DNA from: a candidate division WWE3 bacterium | GTDB lineage: Bacteria > Patescibacteriota > WWE3 > UBA101185 > UBA10185 | NCBI GenBank assembly: GCA_016182565.1 | Contig: JACPGI010000004.1 | Location: forward strand, 1-40,320 | Reading direction: 5' to 3' | DNA: 40,320 nucleotides | Shown here: piece by piece, positions 8,207 to 16,638 of the stretch | Position numbering within the stretch: the stretch's first letter is position 1 | How the letters are laid out: the number at the start of each line of letters is the position of its first letter | The notes under the pieces: model-generated | What the model saw: only the letters and a program-made list of their open reading frames with translations | The model's database searches: none | What the model was told of the DNA's origin: nothing | Position numbers and translations under genes: made by a program

Positions 8207-8722
8207 ATGGATACTCAGAAGTATATGCTGATTGGTGCATTGATTGGCATGCTTATCGCCGCTGTTTTGGTATTTGTTTTGGGCTGGATATTTAGGAAAC
8301 TTCGAGAAAAGAAGGTTACTTTGGATGGGTCTTGCAGCGTTGATAACCTTATCGAGGTGTTAAGACGTGCAAAGTTTGTAAAACTGACCTTCAACAAGAT
8401 GCCAAGTATTTGGATAAGGTGCAAAGCACAGTTTTTGGAGATAATACTTGAAACTGGCACCCCTTTTCAGAAGAACTTACAATACCATTACGCTAAAGTG
8501 CCGTTAAGTTTTGTAATGGAAAAAATCCTTTTTTGGTCGAGTAAGGGTTCTCGAGGCCAAAGGGCCATAAGGGAGATGGTTCTAAATCTGGAGCGTTTCT
8601 CAGAACAAGGTAACAAGGTAGTTATACTTGAGTTACCAGAATCGTCGCCCCTATTTCAGGAAATAGTTGTTAGGCCTTGGGGAATTCCGGAAAACCTGAA
8701 AGAATTTCGCCGGGGTGAGTAA
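8207..8722 (+). CDS. Membrane-anchored orphan protein, unknown
   Basis: A 171-residue protein with one N-terminal membrane helix (about residues 6-28, rich in Leu, Ile, Ala and Gly) followed by a basic RKLREKK stop-transfer stretch and a roughly 135-residue soluble domain facing the cytoplasm. The start is the ATG at 8207, with AAAGGAG nine bases upstream; an in-frame ATG-like start at 8171 sits before the ribosome site. TATAAG at 8174-8179 is a plausible -10. No recognisable motif was seen. It converges on RNase HII and shares a 16-bp hairpin with it. Confidence 0.65.
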   Translation: MDTQKYMLIGALIGMLIAAVLVFVLGWIFRKLREKKVTLDGSCSVDNLIEVLRRAKFVKLTFNKMPSIWIRCKAQFLEIILETGTPFQKNLQYHYAKVPLSFVMEKILFWSSKGSRGQRAIREMVLNLERFSEQGNKVVILELPESSPLFQEIVVRPWGIPENLKEFRRGE

Positions 8723-8724
8723 GC

Positions 8725-8771
8725 TATTTTGATGGGAAGCTAGGCTGTAATTAGTGCTTCCCATCAAAATA
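8725..8771. terminator. 16-bp hairpin between converging genes
   Basis: Arms 8725-8740 and 8756-8771 are fully complementary (TATTTTGATGGGAAGC on the left) around a 15-base loop. The right arm includes the last codons of rnhB on the minus strand. There is no long T run on either side, so it may be a weak two-way terminator or a 3'-end stabiliser. Confidence 0.6.
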
Positions 8772-9467
8772 CTTCGACACAGGGTAGAAGCTTTTCCTAT
8801 GTATTTCACAAGGGCCGTATTTTTCTATCATTTTCATGTGTAGCTTTGTACCATATCCCTTATGCTTATCAAAGCCATATTCTGGGTAGGTTTCGTGGTA
8901 TTTTGTCATAATTTCATCTCGGTAGGTCTTAGCAAGTATTGAGGCTGCAGCTATTGTCACACTTAAAGAGTCTCCCCTTGTGACATTTGTCTGTCTATCT
9001 ACAGCTATATTTGGGACTAGAAAATGGTCCGTTAATATGTGTTCCGGCGTAGTTGTTAGGTTTTTTATTGCGCGGTAAAAACCTACTGAATTTGCTTTAG
9101 CTATTCCAAATGTGTCTATTTCTTGGCAAGGTATTTCCACAATAGAATAACAAATAGAATTTAATTTTATGAATGATTCAAGAAGTTCTCGTCTTTTTTT
9201 GGTTAGTTTTTTTGAATCATCTATGAAACTATATGTTTTTAGCATTTCTGCATACGAGATGTCGTTATTTGTTTGATTGGATTCTATTTTGAATGTGTTT
9301 GTATTTGGATTCGTTTGTTTAAGAAGACTTATAAAATGATCTTTATCAAGAATCACTGCCGATATGATAATAGGCCCAGCGAGTGGTCCCCTGCCCGCCT
9401 CATCAAGCCCAGCAATATATTGATAACCCTTTTCCCAAAGTTCGCTTTCAAATTTAATTTTTGACAT
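8751..9467 (-). CDS. rnhB: Ribonuclease HII
   Basis: It removes RNA from RNA-DNA hybrids and single ribonucleotides from DNA. AGLDEAGRGPLAGP near residue 20 supplies the first acidic metal ligands, DDSKKLTKKRRELL is the conserved second block, and AAASILAKTYRDE the third. At 238 residues it is longer than many members because about 30 extra residues sit between ILDKDHF and SFIDDSKK, an Asn/Thr-rich surface insertion. The promoter is visible: TTGGCA (9503-9498), an 18-base spacer, and TAAAGT (9479-9474), six bases before the ATG, so the mRNA is probably leaderless. The gene converges on the orphan at 8207. Confidence 0.93.
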   Translation of the reverse strand: MSKIKFESELWEKGYQYIAGLDEAGRGPLAGPIIISAVILDKDHFISLLKQTNPNTNTFKIESNQTNNDISYAEMLKTYSFIDDSKKLTKKRRELLESFIKLNSICYSIVEIPCQEIDTFGIAKANSVGFYRAIKNLTTTPEHILTDHFLVPNIAVDRQTNVTRGDSLSVTIAAASILAKTYRDEIMTKYHETYPEYGFDKHKGYGTKLHMKMIEKYGPCEIHRKSFYPVSKYFDGKH

Positions 9468-9473
9468 GTGAAG

Positions 9474-9503
9474 ACTTTACTGCATTTAACCTAAGTTTGC
9501 CAA
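9474..9503 (-). promoter_or_regulatory. Leaderless promoter of rnhB
   Basis: On the minus strand TTGGCA (9503-9498) is followed after 18 bases by TAAAGT (9479-9474). The hexamer ends six bases before the start codon. Confidence 0.6.
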
Positions 9504-9516
9504 CCATCCCATAGTA

Positions 9517-9525
9517 TGGTAGGAT
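9517..9525 (+). promoter_or_regulatory. Extended -10 promoter of the orphan gene at 9585
   Basis: TG-g-TAGGAT is an extended -10. The start codon is about 60 bases downstream, leaving a purine-rich leader that holds the ribosome site. Confidence 0.5.
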
Positions 9526-9584
9526 CGGGGCAAGAAATTTGAACTCAATCTAATCAAATACTATAGAAAAGGAAAAGAGAAAAA

Positions 9585-10037
9585 ATGATCAAGAATCAAT
9601 TTTTCACAAAAATCTCGGTTTCATACGCGGTTTTTGGCGCCGCGCAGCTTTTGTACGTATGGCAACCCGTTGTGAGTTTTGAAGTGTATTCTCACCACAA
9701 CGTTGGGATTGTACTTGCCTCGCTGGCTTGGACCACCCTTGTTTTTGGATTTGCCTATGGGGCGTGGAATACCTTATGGCGGTGGGCTCCACTGAATCTT
9801 GTAGGGTGCTCCGGGCGTAATAACTGGGGTACATCAGACGCCCTCCCCCACTATGTGTTGCTTGTTAGAGATAGTCGAGTCTACCTGTATAACACGCGAA
9901 CACATTGTACTATCTTGCGGTACGATGATCGAGGGGTCTGGAAGAAACCCAGGCCATATGTCTGTAGCAGGTTTAAGCCCGAGCTTCATCAAATGCACGC
10001 TGTGCCCAAATACTTCCCGCGCGTGGTCTCTAATTAA
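9585..10037 (+). CDS. Two-helix membrane orphan protein, unknown
   Basis: A 150-residue protein. Hydrophobic helices lie at about residues 10-28 and 40-62, followed by a basic, aromatic-rich soluble part with LRYDDRGVWKKPRPYVC near 110-127. A purine-rich site (AAGGAAAAGAG) precedes the ATG. One full 60-base line of this gene (9661-9720) counts 28 G+C, against 19 of 60 in a pilB line (17101-17160), so its composition differs from the core genes. The protein matches no family I know. It stands alone with its own promoter and a 3' hairpin. Confidence 0.6.
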   Translation: MIKNQFFTKISVSYAVFGAAQLLYVWQPVVSFEVYSHHNVGIVLASLAWTTLVFGFAYGAWNTLWRWAPLNLVGCSGRNNWGTSDALPHYVLLVRDSRVYLYNTRTHCTILRYDDRGVWKKPRPYVCSRFKPELHQMHAVPKYFPRVVSN

Positions 10038-10060
10038 ACCAAGTTTTTTCACTCATTGAT

Positions 10061-10087
10061 GGGGGCATGGAAACATTCTGTGTCCCC
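10061..10087 (+). terminator. Weak hairpin after the orphan gene at 9585
   Basis: GGGGGCA (10061-10067) pairs with TGTCCCC (10081-10087), including one G-T pair. No T run follows. Confidence 0.35.
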
Positions 10088-10190
10088 TTCAAGTATTCCA
10101 ATCAAAAATCTACTGTCAGATTTTAAATCTTGAAACGTCTACCCTTAAATTTATTGATGATTTTTGCTTTTATAAAAAGGAATTGTTCAA

Positions 10191-12812
10191 TTATTCTTCG
10201 CTTTCTACATCCTCACCCTCAACGACTTCTGCAACAGATGCCACTTTGTCTTTGTCATCAAGTCTTATAAGTCTTACTCCGCTTGTGTCTCTACCAAGAG
10301 ATGGTATTTGCTCACTTCCCACTCTTATTACGTTACCTGAAGCTGTCACAATAAGAAGATCTGTTACTGAATTGTCATCATGAATTCTTGCGTTAACTAA
10401 GTCCCCTGTTTTATCGGTAACTTTGTATGTACGAATCCCGGATCCCCCTCTATTTTGTAGTCTGTATTCAGCTAAAGCCGTTTTTTTGCCGTAACCTTTT
10501 TCTGAAACAATGGCAAGTTCTATACCTTTTGCCTTAGGATTTACAACCACCATACCAACTAACCAGTCACTTTTATCTTTCATTTTGATGCCAGTGACCC
10601 CGGCAGCGACTCTACCCATAGGGCGTACGTCCTTTTCACTAAATCTTATGGACTGGCCAGATGAAGTGATCATGATGATCTCATCGTTGCCTTTTGAGGT
10701 TCTTGCCCAGGTTAAGTTGTCCCCTTCCGCAAGTTTTATAGCGGCAATACCTGATGTTCGTATATTTTCATAGTCTGCAATCGAGGTTTTTTTGATAACT
10801 CCCTTTTCGGTGGCAAATACCACATACCCGCCCTCATTTTCAAGCGTTTCTGTGTCCATTGATAAGAATGCTTGAACTTTTTCTTCTTGTGTAATATTTA
10901 GAAAATTAACTAAAGCTGTACCTTTTGCACGTCTACTTGACTCGGGGATTTCCCATACTCGCATTTTGTAAACTCTACCTTTATTTGTAAAGAAAAATGC
11001 CCAGTCGTGTGTGTTGCAGGTTCTAATTGTGCTTACAATGTCCTCGTCTTTTAGTTCTTGTCCCTTGACTCCCTTGCCTCCCCTACCTTGTTTCTTATAT
11101 GTATCAAGTTTTAGCCTTTTTATATATCCACTGTCTGATATTGTGATAATACAATTTTCTTCAGCTACAAGGTCTTCATCTGAAAGTTCACCAATCTTGC
11201 CTTTTACTACTTTGGTTTTTCTATCATCCGCAAACCTTTCTTTGAGTTCCAATAGTTCTTTTTTGACTGTTTCTATGATTTTTTTAGGTGAAGCGAGAAG
11301 TTCTTCAAAACCAGAAATAATTTTGAGTATATCTTTTAACTCTTCTTCTATTTTGTGGCGTTCCAAGGCTGCTAATTTTCTAAGCTGCATATCAAGTATA
11401 GCTTGTGCTTGTATAGAGGAGAACTCAAATTGCTTGATAAGGCCTTCCTTTGCCTTGTCAGCATCAGGACTTTTCTTTATTAGTGCAATTATCTCGTCGA
11501 TTATGTCAATTGCCTTTTTTAAACCCTGCAAAATATGCTCTCTAGCTTTCGCCCTTTTGAGTAAATGTATTGTTCGTTTGACCACAATTATCTGTCGGTG
11601 TTTAACAAATTCCTCCAGAACAGTTTTTAAGGTCATTAATTTTGGTTCACCATCCAAAAGTGCTACTAAGTTTGTATTAAAAGTCGATTGGAGGGACGTA
11701 AATTTATAAAGCCTGTTCTGTACTTGCTGTGGAAGTGCCTCTTTTTTAAGTTCGATGACAATTCGCATGCCTTCTCGATTAGACTCATCCCTAAGGTCTG
11801 AAATTCCCTCAATTTTTTTCTCTTTTACAAGATCAGCAATTTTTTCAAGTAGGGTTGCTTTGTTGATTTGATAGGGAATTTCAGTAACAAGTATTCGCAT
11901 CTTACCTGCTTTAGTTTCCTCAATTATCATTTTGGCCCTTGTTACTACCCTACCCTTACCTGTTGCGTACATATTGGTAAGTTCTTTTTGATCATAGATT
12001 GTTCCCCCCGTTGGGAAATCCGGGCCTTTTATAAACTGTACCAAATCTTCAACGGTAGCTTCTGATTTAAATTCTGGTTTTGCAACCTTTACTTTAAAGA
12101 CTCCCTCGCCCGTATCAAATGCACAAAATTCCTGCTCATCGTCTTTAGTTGTATTTTTGCCTACGTTATCAGCCTTATCGATAAGAAGGTTAATACCATC
12201 TACTACTTCTCCTAAGTTATGTGGTGGGATGTTTGTAGCCATGCCAACAGCTATTCCAGATGCACCATTTAATAAGATATTTGGCAAGAGTGAGGGCAAA
12301 AACCTTGGCTCCATGTTTTGAAGATCATTTAGCTCAAATTCTACAGTTTCCCTGTCTATATCACGGTACAACTCTTCTGCAATTTTCTGTAACTTTGCTT
12401 CGGTGTACCTCATGGCCGCTGGAGGGTCACCATCAACTGATCCGAAGTTACCCTGTCCAAAAACTAGAGGATACCTTAGGGTAAATTCTTGCGCCATTCT
12501 AACCATGGCATCATAAACTGACGTATCTCCATGTGGATGGTAGCTTTTTAAAACTTCTCCAACAACCGCGGCTGACTTGTGAAATTTTGCAGTTGAAGAC
12601 ATACCTTGATCCTGCATTGCGTAGATAATTCTTCTTTGAACTGGCTTTAAACCGTCGCGTACATCAGGAAGAGCTCTAGAGACAATAACACTCATTGCAT
12701 AGTCTAAATATGCTCTTTGCATTTCAGTTGTAATTTCAGCAGGAACTACGTTTAGTGTAAGATCTCTATCTGGGACTTTATCTTCGTTTTGTGCTTTGAT
12801 AGTTGTTGCCAT
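10191..12812 (-). CDS. gyrA: DNA gyrase subunit A
   Basis: The breakage-reunion subunit of gyrase, which forms the A2B2 enzyme with the nearby GyrB and introduces negative supercoils. The catalytic tyrosine is Y136 in [10 protein letters not shown]. The quinolone-determining stretch [17 protein letters not shown] (92-108) has Thr97 where E. coli has Ser83, and Asp101 at the Asp87 position. A GyrA-box-like QGRGGKG is present (the usual form is QRRGGKG), supporting gyrase over topoisomerase IV. C-terminal beta-pinwheel repeats follow, and the last residues are acidic. Its 873 residues is a normal length. It starts 16 bases after the pyrophosphatase stop, so it is read from the same transcript. 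Confidence 0.95.
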   Translation of the reverse strand: MATTIKAQNEDKVPDRDLTLNVVPAEITTEMQRAYLDYAMSVIVSRALPDVRDGLKPVQRRIIYAMQDQGMSSTAKFHKSAAVVGEVLKSYHPHGDTSVYDAMVRMAQEFTLRYPLVFGQGNFGSVDGDPPAAMRYTEAKLQKIAEELYRDIDRETVEFELNDLQNMEPRFLPSLLPNILLNGASGIAVGMATNIPPHNLGEVVDGINLLIDKADNVGKNTTKDDEQEFCAFDTGEGVFKVKVAKPEFKSEATVEDLVQFIKGPDFPTGGTIYDQKELTNMYATGKGRVVTRAKMIIEETKAGKMRILVTEIPYQINKATLLEKIADLVKEKKIEGISDLRDESNREGMRIVIELKKEALPQQVQNRLYKFTSLQSTFNTNLVALLDGEPKLMTLKTVLEEFVKHRQIIVVKRTIHLLKRAKAREHILQGLKKAIDIIDEIIALIKKSPDADKAKEGLIKQFEFSSIQAQAILDMQLRKLAALERHKIEEELKDILKIISGFEELLASPKKIIETVKKELLELKERFADDRKTKVVKGKIGELSDEDLVAEENCIITISDSGYIKRLKLDTYKKQGRGGKGVKGQELKDEDIVSTIRTCNTHDWAFFFTNKGRVYKMRVWEIPESSRRAKGTALVNFLNITQEEKVQAFLSMDTETLENEGGYVVFATEKGVIKKTSIADYENIRTSGIAAIKLAEGDNLTWARTSKGNDEIIMITSSGQSIRFSEKDVRPMGRVAAGVTGIKMKDKSDWLVGMVVVNPKAKGIELAIVSEKGYGKKTALAEYRLQNRGGSGIRTYKVTDKTGDLVNARIHDDNSVTDLLIVTASGNVIRVGSEQIPSLGRDTSGVRLIRLDDKDKVASVAEVVEGEDVESEE

Positions 12813-12828
12813 AGCCTGTGTTAGTTTA

Positions 12829-13770
12829 TCAGCTTTGTAGAGCTTTTTCTATTGCTGGTGCAATATCTTTCTTTCTAGACATTTTTGGCCCAATGTCGGC
12901 TATGCCGTTAATACCTTGAGTTGTGAAGGCTTTTTCTATTACAGCTTTTTCCACTTCGTTTGAGTATAAAGCTTGAGAATTAACCTTTAAAATATCGGTT
13001 ATAAATATGTATCCCTGACTTGCATTTTCTTCAGCTTTTACCTCATCCATGACCTTTATTAGCACGTCTTTCATTTCTATAACTTTTTCCGGCTCTACTG
13101 TTTCTATTTGATTTATAAATACCTTGGTGCCGCCAAAATCAAAGACCTTGAAGTCTTTTTTTGCAAGCTGGGTCGGACTCATACCCGTAATATCCGATTT
13201 AGCCTTAAATAGTTCGAATGTAAGTTTTTCAAGTTCAATGTTTTGTTCTTTTGCAATGTCATGCGCTATACTTGAGTCCATTCCGGTAGTTGTGCCTGAT
13301 TTTAGTCCAACCGTATCAGATAGTATTCCGCATAACATCAAACCAGCGGTTTCTTTTGATGGTTTTATTCCATACATATTAAATAATTCATGGATGATCG
13401 TGCCGGTGCATCCGACAGGCTTAACATCAATTCTTACTGGAGAATTGAAATTGACATTTATTTTGTGATGATCAACTATTTCAATGACTTGTTCGCCTTT
13501 TACCTTTGGATGTCTTTGAGACTCTTCGTTATGATCAACAAGTATAATTGCATCAGATGCTTCGATATCAAATTCTTCTATACTTTCAGGTACTTTAGCA
13601 CCAAATTTTTCAAAGGCTATCAGAGTTTCTTTATTTATTTCGCCAGATCTGACCGGAATAATTTCTGCCCCTTCGTATCTTTTTGATTTTTTTAAAAATT
13701 CAGCATATTCGTAGGCTGATGCTACTGTGTCTAAGTCCGGATTTGTGTGTCCTGTAATATATATTTTCAT
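12829..13770 (-). CDS. ppaC: Manganese-dependent inorganic pyrophosphatase (DHH family)
   Basis: It hydrolyses pyrophosphate to two phosphates. The start, [20 protein letters not shown], has the family's first metal-binding motif. DHNEESQ and VDHHKI supply the other metal ligands, and the C-terminal DHHA2 domain ends with [14 protein letters not shown], carrying the substrate-binding SRKK. Its 313 residues matches the family (about 310). It lies between gyrB and gyrA, 53 bases after gyrB and 16 before gyrA, so pyrophosphate removal appears co-expressed with topology control. The neighbours do not otherwise explain the link. Confidence 0.93.
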   Translation of the reverse strand: MKIYITGHTNPDLDTVASAYEYAEFLKKSKRYEGAEIIPVRSGEINKETLIAFEKFGAKVPESIEEFDIEASDAIILVDHNEESQRHPKVKGEQVIEIVDHHKINVNFNSPVRIDVKPVGCTGTIIHELFNMYGIKPSKETAGLMLCGILSDTVGLKSGTTTGMDSSIAHDIAKEQNIELEKLTFELFKAKSDITGMSPTQLAKKDFKVFDFGGTKVFINQIETVEPEKVIEMKDVLIKVMDEVKAEENASQGYIFITDILKVNSQALYSNEVEKAVIEKAFTTQGINGIADIGPKMSRKKDIAPAIEKALQS

Positions 13771-13823
13771 GTTTTAGTTACAAATAATTATGTACTCAAA
13801 ACCCATATCTAAACTGTTGTTAC

Positions 13824-15803
13824 TTAAGCCAGATCAATATTGGCGTTTTTTGCATGGGTTTGGATGAATTTTCTTCTTGGTAGAACCTCATCTCCCATCA
13901 AAGTAGAAAATACCTCATCAGCAAAAGCCGCATCTTCTACATTTATTTTTTTAAGTCTTCTTGTTTCAGGATTCATTGTTGTTTCCCACAGCTCCTCTGC
14001 ATTCATTTCTCCAAGACCTTTAAATCTTTGAATAATTGCACCTTTTCCTTCCGGAAGCTTTAAAAAAGCTTCCCTGTCGGCATCTTCAAAGAGATACTTT
14101 TTATTTTTGCCCCAAGTCGCTTTGTATAATGGTGGTACTGCAAGGTAAACATGCCCTTCTTCGATAAGTTGAGGTAAGTGTCTAAAGAAAAATGTTAGGT
14201 TTAAAGTCATAATGTGTGAACCGTCAACATCAGCATCCGACATGAGTATTAGTTTGCCATATCTTAATTTATCGTTTGTGTACTGATCTCCAATGCCAGT
14301 CCCGATGGCAACAATAAGATCCTTAAATTTAGCTGATTCCACAACTTTATCAAGACGTGCCCTTTCGGTATTTAATACCTTACCAAAGACAGGAAGTATT
14401 GCCTGAAAGCTTCTGTTTCTAGCCGCTTTTGCTGATCCACCTGCGGAATCACCTTCTACAATATAAAGCTCGGTCTCCGCTGTTTTTTTACTGGAACAAT
14501 CCGCTAATTTTCCAGGTAGGACTCCCCCACCCTCAAATATACTTTTTCGAATAACAGTATCTCTTGCGGCTTTTGCTGCAATTCTTGCTTTCATAGCAAT
14601 AACATTTTTATTCATTATTGCTTGAGCTTCTTTTGGATTTTCTTCAAAATATGTATCAAGTGCTTCTTTTACGACATTTTCTGTGATCGGTTTTACGTGA
14701 GAATTCCCAAGTTTACCTTTAGTCTGACCTTCAAACTGTAGATCAGATGACTCTAGGTTAACGGATACAACAGCGGTAAGCCCTTCCTTTAGGTCGTCTC
14801 CTGAGAAATTAGCGTCTTTTTCTTTAAGAAAGTCATATTTTCTGGCATAGTCATTGATGGTTCTAGTAAGTGCCCCTCTAAATCCGGTTAAGTGGGTACC
14901 TCCCTCTCCTGTTTTAATATGATTTGCAAAACTGACGATGTTTTCAGCAAATGAGTCATTGTACTGCATGGCCACTTCCACGAGGACATCATCTACTTCT
15001 TTTTTAATATAAAAAACCTTGTTGTTGATTGCTTTTTTGTTTTTGTTTAAGGATCTAAGATAAGTTTTGACCCCACCTTCAAAGTAATAAGTATAATGAC
15101 TTCCATCTCGGTGATCTATAAGCTCAAACTTGATGCCTGCAGTCAAAAAGGCATATTCTTTAAGCTGTTTCATAAAGAAGCCTATTTTGTACTCAGTTGT
15201 CTCAAATATCTTGCCGCTGGGCTTAAATTGTACAATTGTACCTGTAGGATAATTCCAATCTGTAAAATCTACCGTCCAAGGAGCATTTGAAAGCTTGGTT
15301 TTTGGTTTACTCTCATTTATCTTTTCCAAGGGGTTTATGATATCTGCCCCCTTTTCGTATTCCTGCATCACCACTTCTTTATTTGGCTTATTTATGATAA
15401 TTACTCGGCACCAATCAGATAAAGCATTTACAACAGAAGCTCCAACCCCGTGTAAACCGCTTGATACCTTATAACCGCCACCTCCAAATTTGCCTCCAGC
15501 ATGTAGTTTAGTAAATGCAAGTTGTACAGCAGGAACGTTATAACCTTTTTTAATTCCGTAAGGGATTCCTCGACCGTTGTCATATACTGATACAGAGTTA
15601 TCTTCGTGTAGTGTTACTCTAATATGATTTGCAGATCCGGCGATAGCCTCATCCATGGAGTTATTAACAATTTCAGTGATGAGATGCTGTAAACCGTTTA
15701 TATCTGTAGACCCAATATACATTCCCGGCCTTTTTCTTACCGGTTCAAGGCCTTCAAGAACTTGGATATCATCTGCTGTGTATTTTGCGTTTGTTGTGTT
15801 CAT
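13824..15803 (-). CDS. gyrB: DNA gyrase subunit B
   Basis: The ATPase subunit of gyrase. VLEGLEPVRKRPGMYIGSTD opens the GHKL ATPase domain, DNGRGIPYG and GLHGVGASVVNALS are its ATP-binding motifs, EGDSAGGSAKAARNR starts the TOPRIM domain, and DADVDGSHI carries its metal-binding aspartates. The length of 659 residues fits the short Gram-positive-like form without the enterobacterial insertion. It starts 37 bases after the holB-like gene. TATAGT and a purine-rich AAGAGAA stretch precede the ATG, so it may have its own promoter with a short leader. Confidence 0.96.
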   Translation of the reverse strand: MNTTNAKYTADDIQVLEGLEPVRKRPGMYIGSTDINGLQHLITEIVNNSMDEAIAGSANHIRVTLHEDNSVSVYDNGRGIPYGIKKGYNVPAVQLAFTKLHAGGKFGGGGYKVSSGLHGVGASVVNALSDWCRVIIINKPNKEVVMQEYEKGADIINPLEKINESKPKTKLSNAPWTVDFTDWNYPTGTIVQFKPSGKIFETTEYKIGFFMKQLKEYAFLTAGIKFELIDHRDGSHYTYYFEGGVKTYLRSLNKNKKAINNKVFYIKKEVDDVLVEVAMQYNDSFAENIVSFANHIKTGEGGTHLTGFRGALTRTINDYARKYDFLKEKDANFSGDDLKEGLTAVVSVNLESSDLQFEGQTKGKLGNSHVKPITENVVKEALDTYFEENPKEAQAIMNKNVIAMKARIAAKAARDTVIRKSIFEGGGVLPGKLADCSSKKTAETELYIVEGDSAGGSAKAARNRSFQAILPVFGKVLNTERARLDKVVESAKFKDLIVAIGTGIGDQYTNDKLRYGKLILMSDADVDGSHIMTLNLTFFFRHLPQLIEEGHVYLAVPPLYKATWGKNKKYLFEDADREAFLKLPEGKGAIIQRFKGLGEMNAEELWETTMNPETRRLKKINVEDAAFADEVFSTLMGDEVLPRRKFIQTHAKNANIDLA

Positions 15804-15840
15804 AATTTTCTCTTACGTTCTCTTTCAATCGAACTACATA

Positions 15841-16563
15841 CTATAGTTTTACGGCTATGTATTCAAGTGCTAGCTTTAAAGTGACATTTGTTTCTTCCAA
15901 ATCTTTTTTTACTTTTAAAAGCAACTCTATTCTTTGAGAATCTTTCAGGTGATTCTCCCCAGTGTCTGAAAAGAAGCTTTTTCTTATTTCTCCTATCATA
16001 TTTTCTATATCTTCTATCACTTCCTCTCGTTCTTTTTCATTTTCTTCTATTGCCCACACAAGTCTGTCCCCCACCCTTTTATCTATGAGTTCATGGACAT
16101 TTGTATAAGCTAAAGTATTTTCAAGGGTTTTATTTTCTTTTTCATTTTTGGTTGTAATTCTTTTTGTGTTTGAGCCCAGCCCAGTGGTTAAATTAAGCTT
16201 AATACATCTTGATATGACAGTCTCAAGCAGGCTATCTTCGCTTTTTGCCCCAAGTATAAAAAAGCAATATGCGGGGTGTTCTTCGAGTACTTTTAGCAAG
16301 GAATTTTGAGCTTGTTCTGTAAGTAAATCCCCATTTTCTACAACAACAGCTTTAAACTTATTTACCATCGGCTTTTCACTTATATACTTGTTTAATTCTT
16401 TTACTACTCCAATTCCGATAGATTTTTTATCTTTTTCAGGAGTAATAAAAATCACATCCGGATTGTTTTCTGAAATTTTAAGGTTTAACTTGTCAGTTAA
16501 ATATTTTGTTATTTTATCTTTTCTAGCTTTACCATCGCCACCAAATATCAAAATTGAACTCAT
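15841..16563 (-). CDS. holB: DNA polymerase III delta-prime-like clamp-loader subunit
   Basis: A 240-residue protein with the clamp-loader signature: NGDLLTEQAQNSLLKVLEEH near 107-126, then a hydrophobic strand and the sensor-like SRCIKLNL near 166-173. Delta-prime helps load the sliding clamp and does not itself hydrolyse ATP; accordingly the P-loop region FGGDGKARKDK is degenerate. It is shorter than the usual 300-330 residues and lacks zinc-finger cysteines, so the collar domain is reduced. A DnaX paralogue is the alternative, but loss of the P-loop favours delta-prime. The extended -10 element six bases in front implies a leaderless mRNA, and gyrB follows. Confidence 0.8.
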   Translation of the reverse strand: MSSILIFGGDGKARKDKITKYLTDKLNLKISENNPDVIFITPEKDKKSIGIGVVKELNKYISEKPMVNKFKAVVVENGDLLTEQAQNSLLKVLEEHPAYCFFILGAKSEDSLLETVISRCIKLNLTTGLGSNTKRITTKNEKENKTLENTLAYTNVHELIDKRVGDRLVWAIEENEKEREEVIEDIENMIGEIRKSFFSDTGENHLKDSQRIELLLKVKKDLEETNVTLKLALEYIAVKL

Positions 16564-16569
16564 GGGTTG

Positions 16570-16578
16570 AGTATAACA
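16570..16578 (-). promoter_or_regulatory. Extended -10 leaderless promoter of the holB-like gene
   Basis: On the minus strand TG-t-TATACT ends six bases (CAACCC) before the ATG at 16563. It sits back to back with pilB, which starts 75 bases away on the other strand. Confidence 0.62.
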
Positions 16579-16638
16579 TCACAGCCTGTTATGATTTTAG
16601 AAGATAGCTTCCGTTAGTTTTATGAAGCTTTACTGCCA

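Noticed and set aside
5782..10037. Orphan genes around the Xer recombinase as an integron or integrative element
   Set aside because: No repeated attachment-like sites flank the genes, the recombinase looks like a core Xer protein with a leaderless promoter, and rnhB lies within the group.
11011..11709. 232-codon frame opposite gyrA
   Set aside because: It is the Ser/Leu-rich antisense of the gyrA coiled-coil region, with no start signals.
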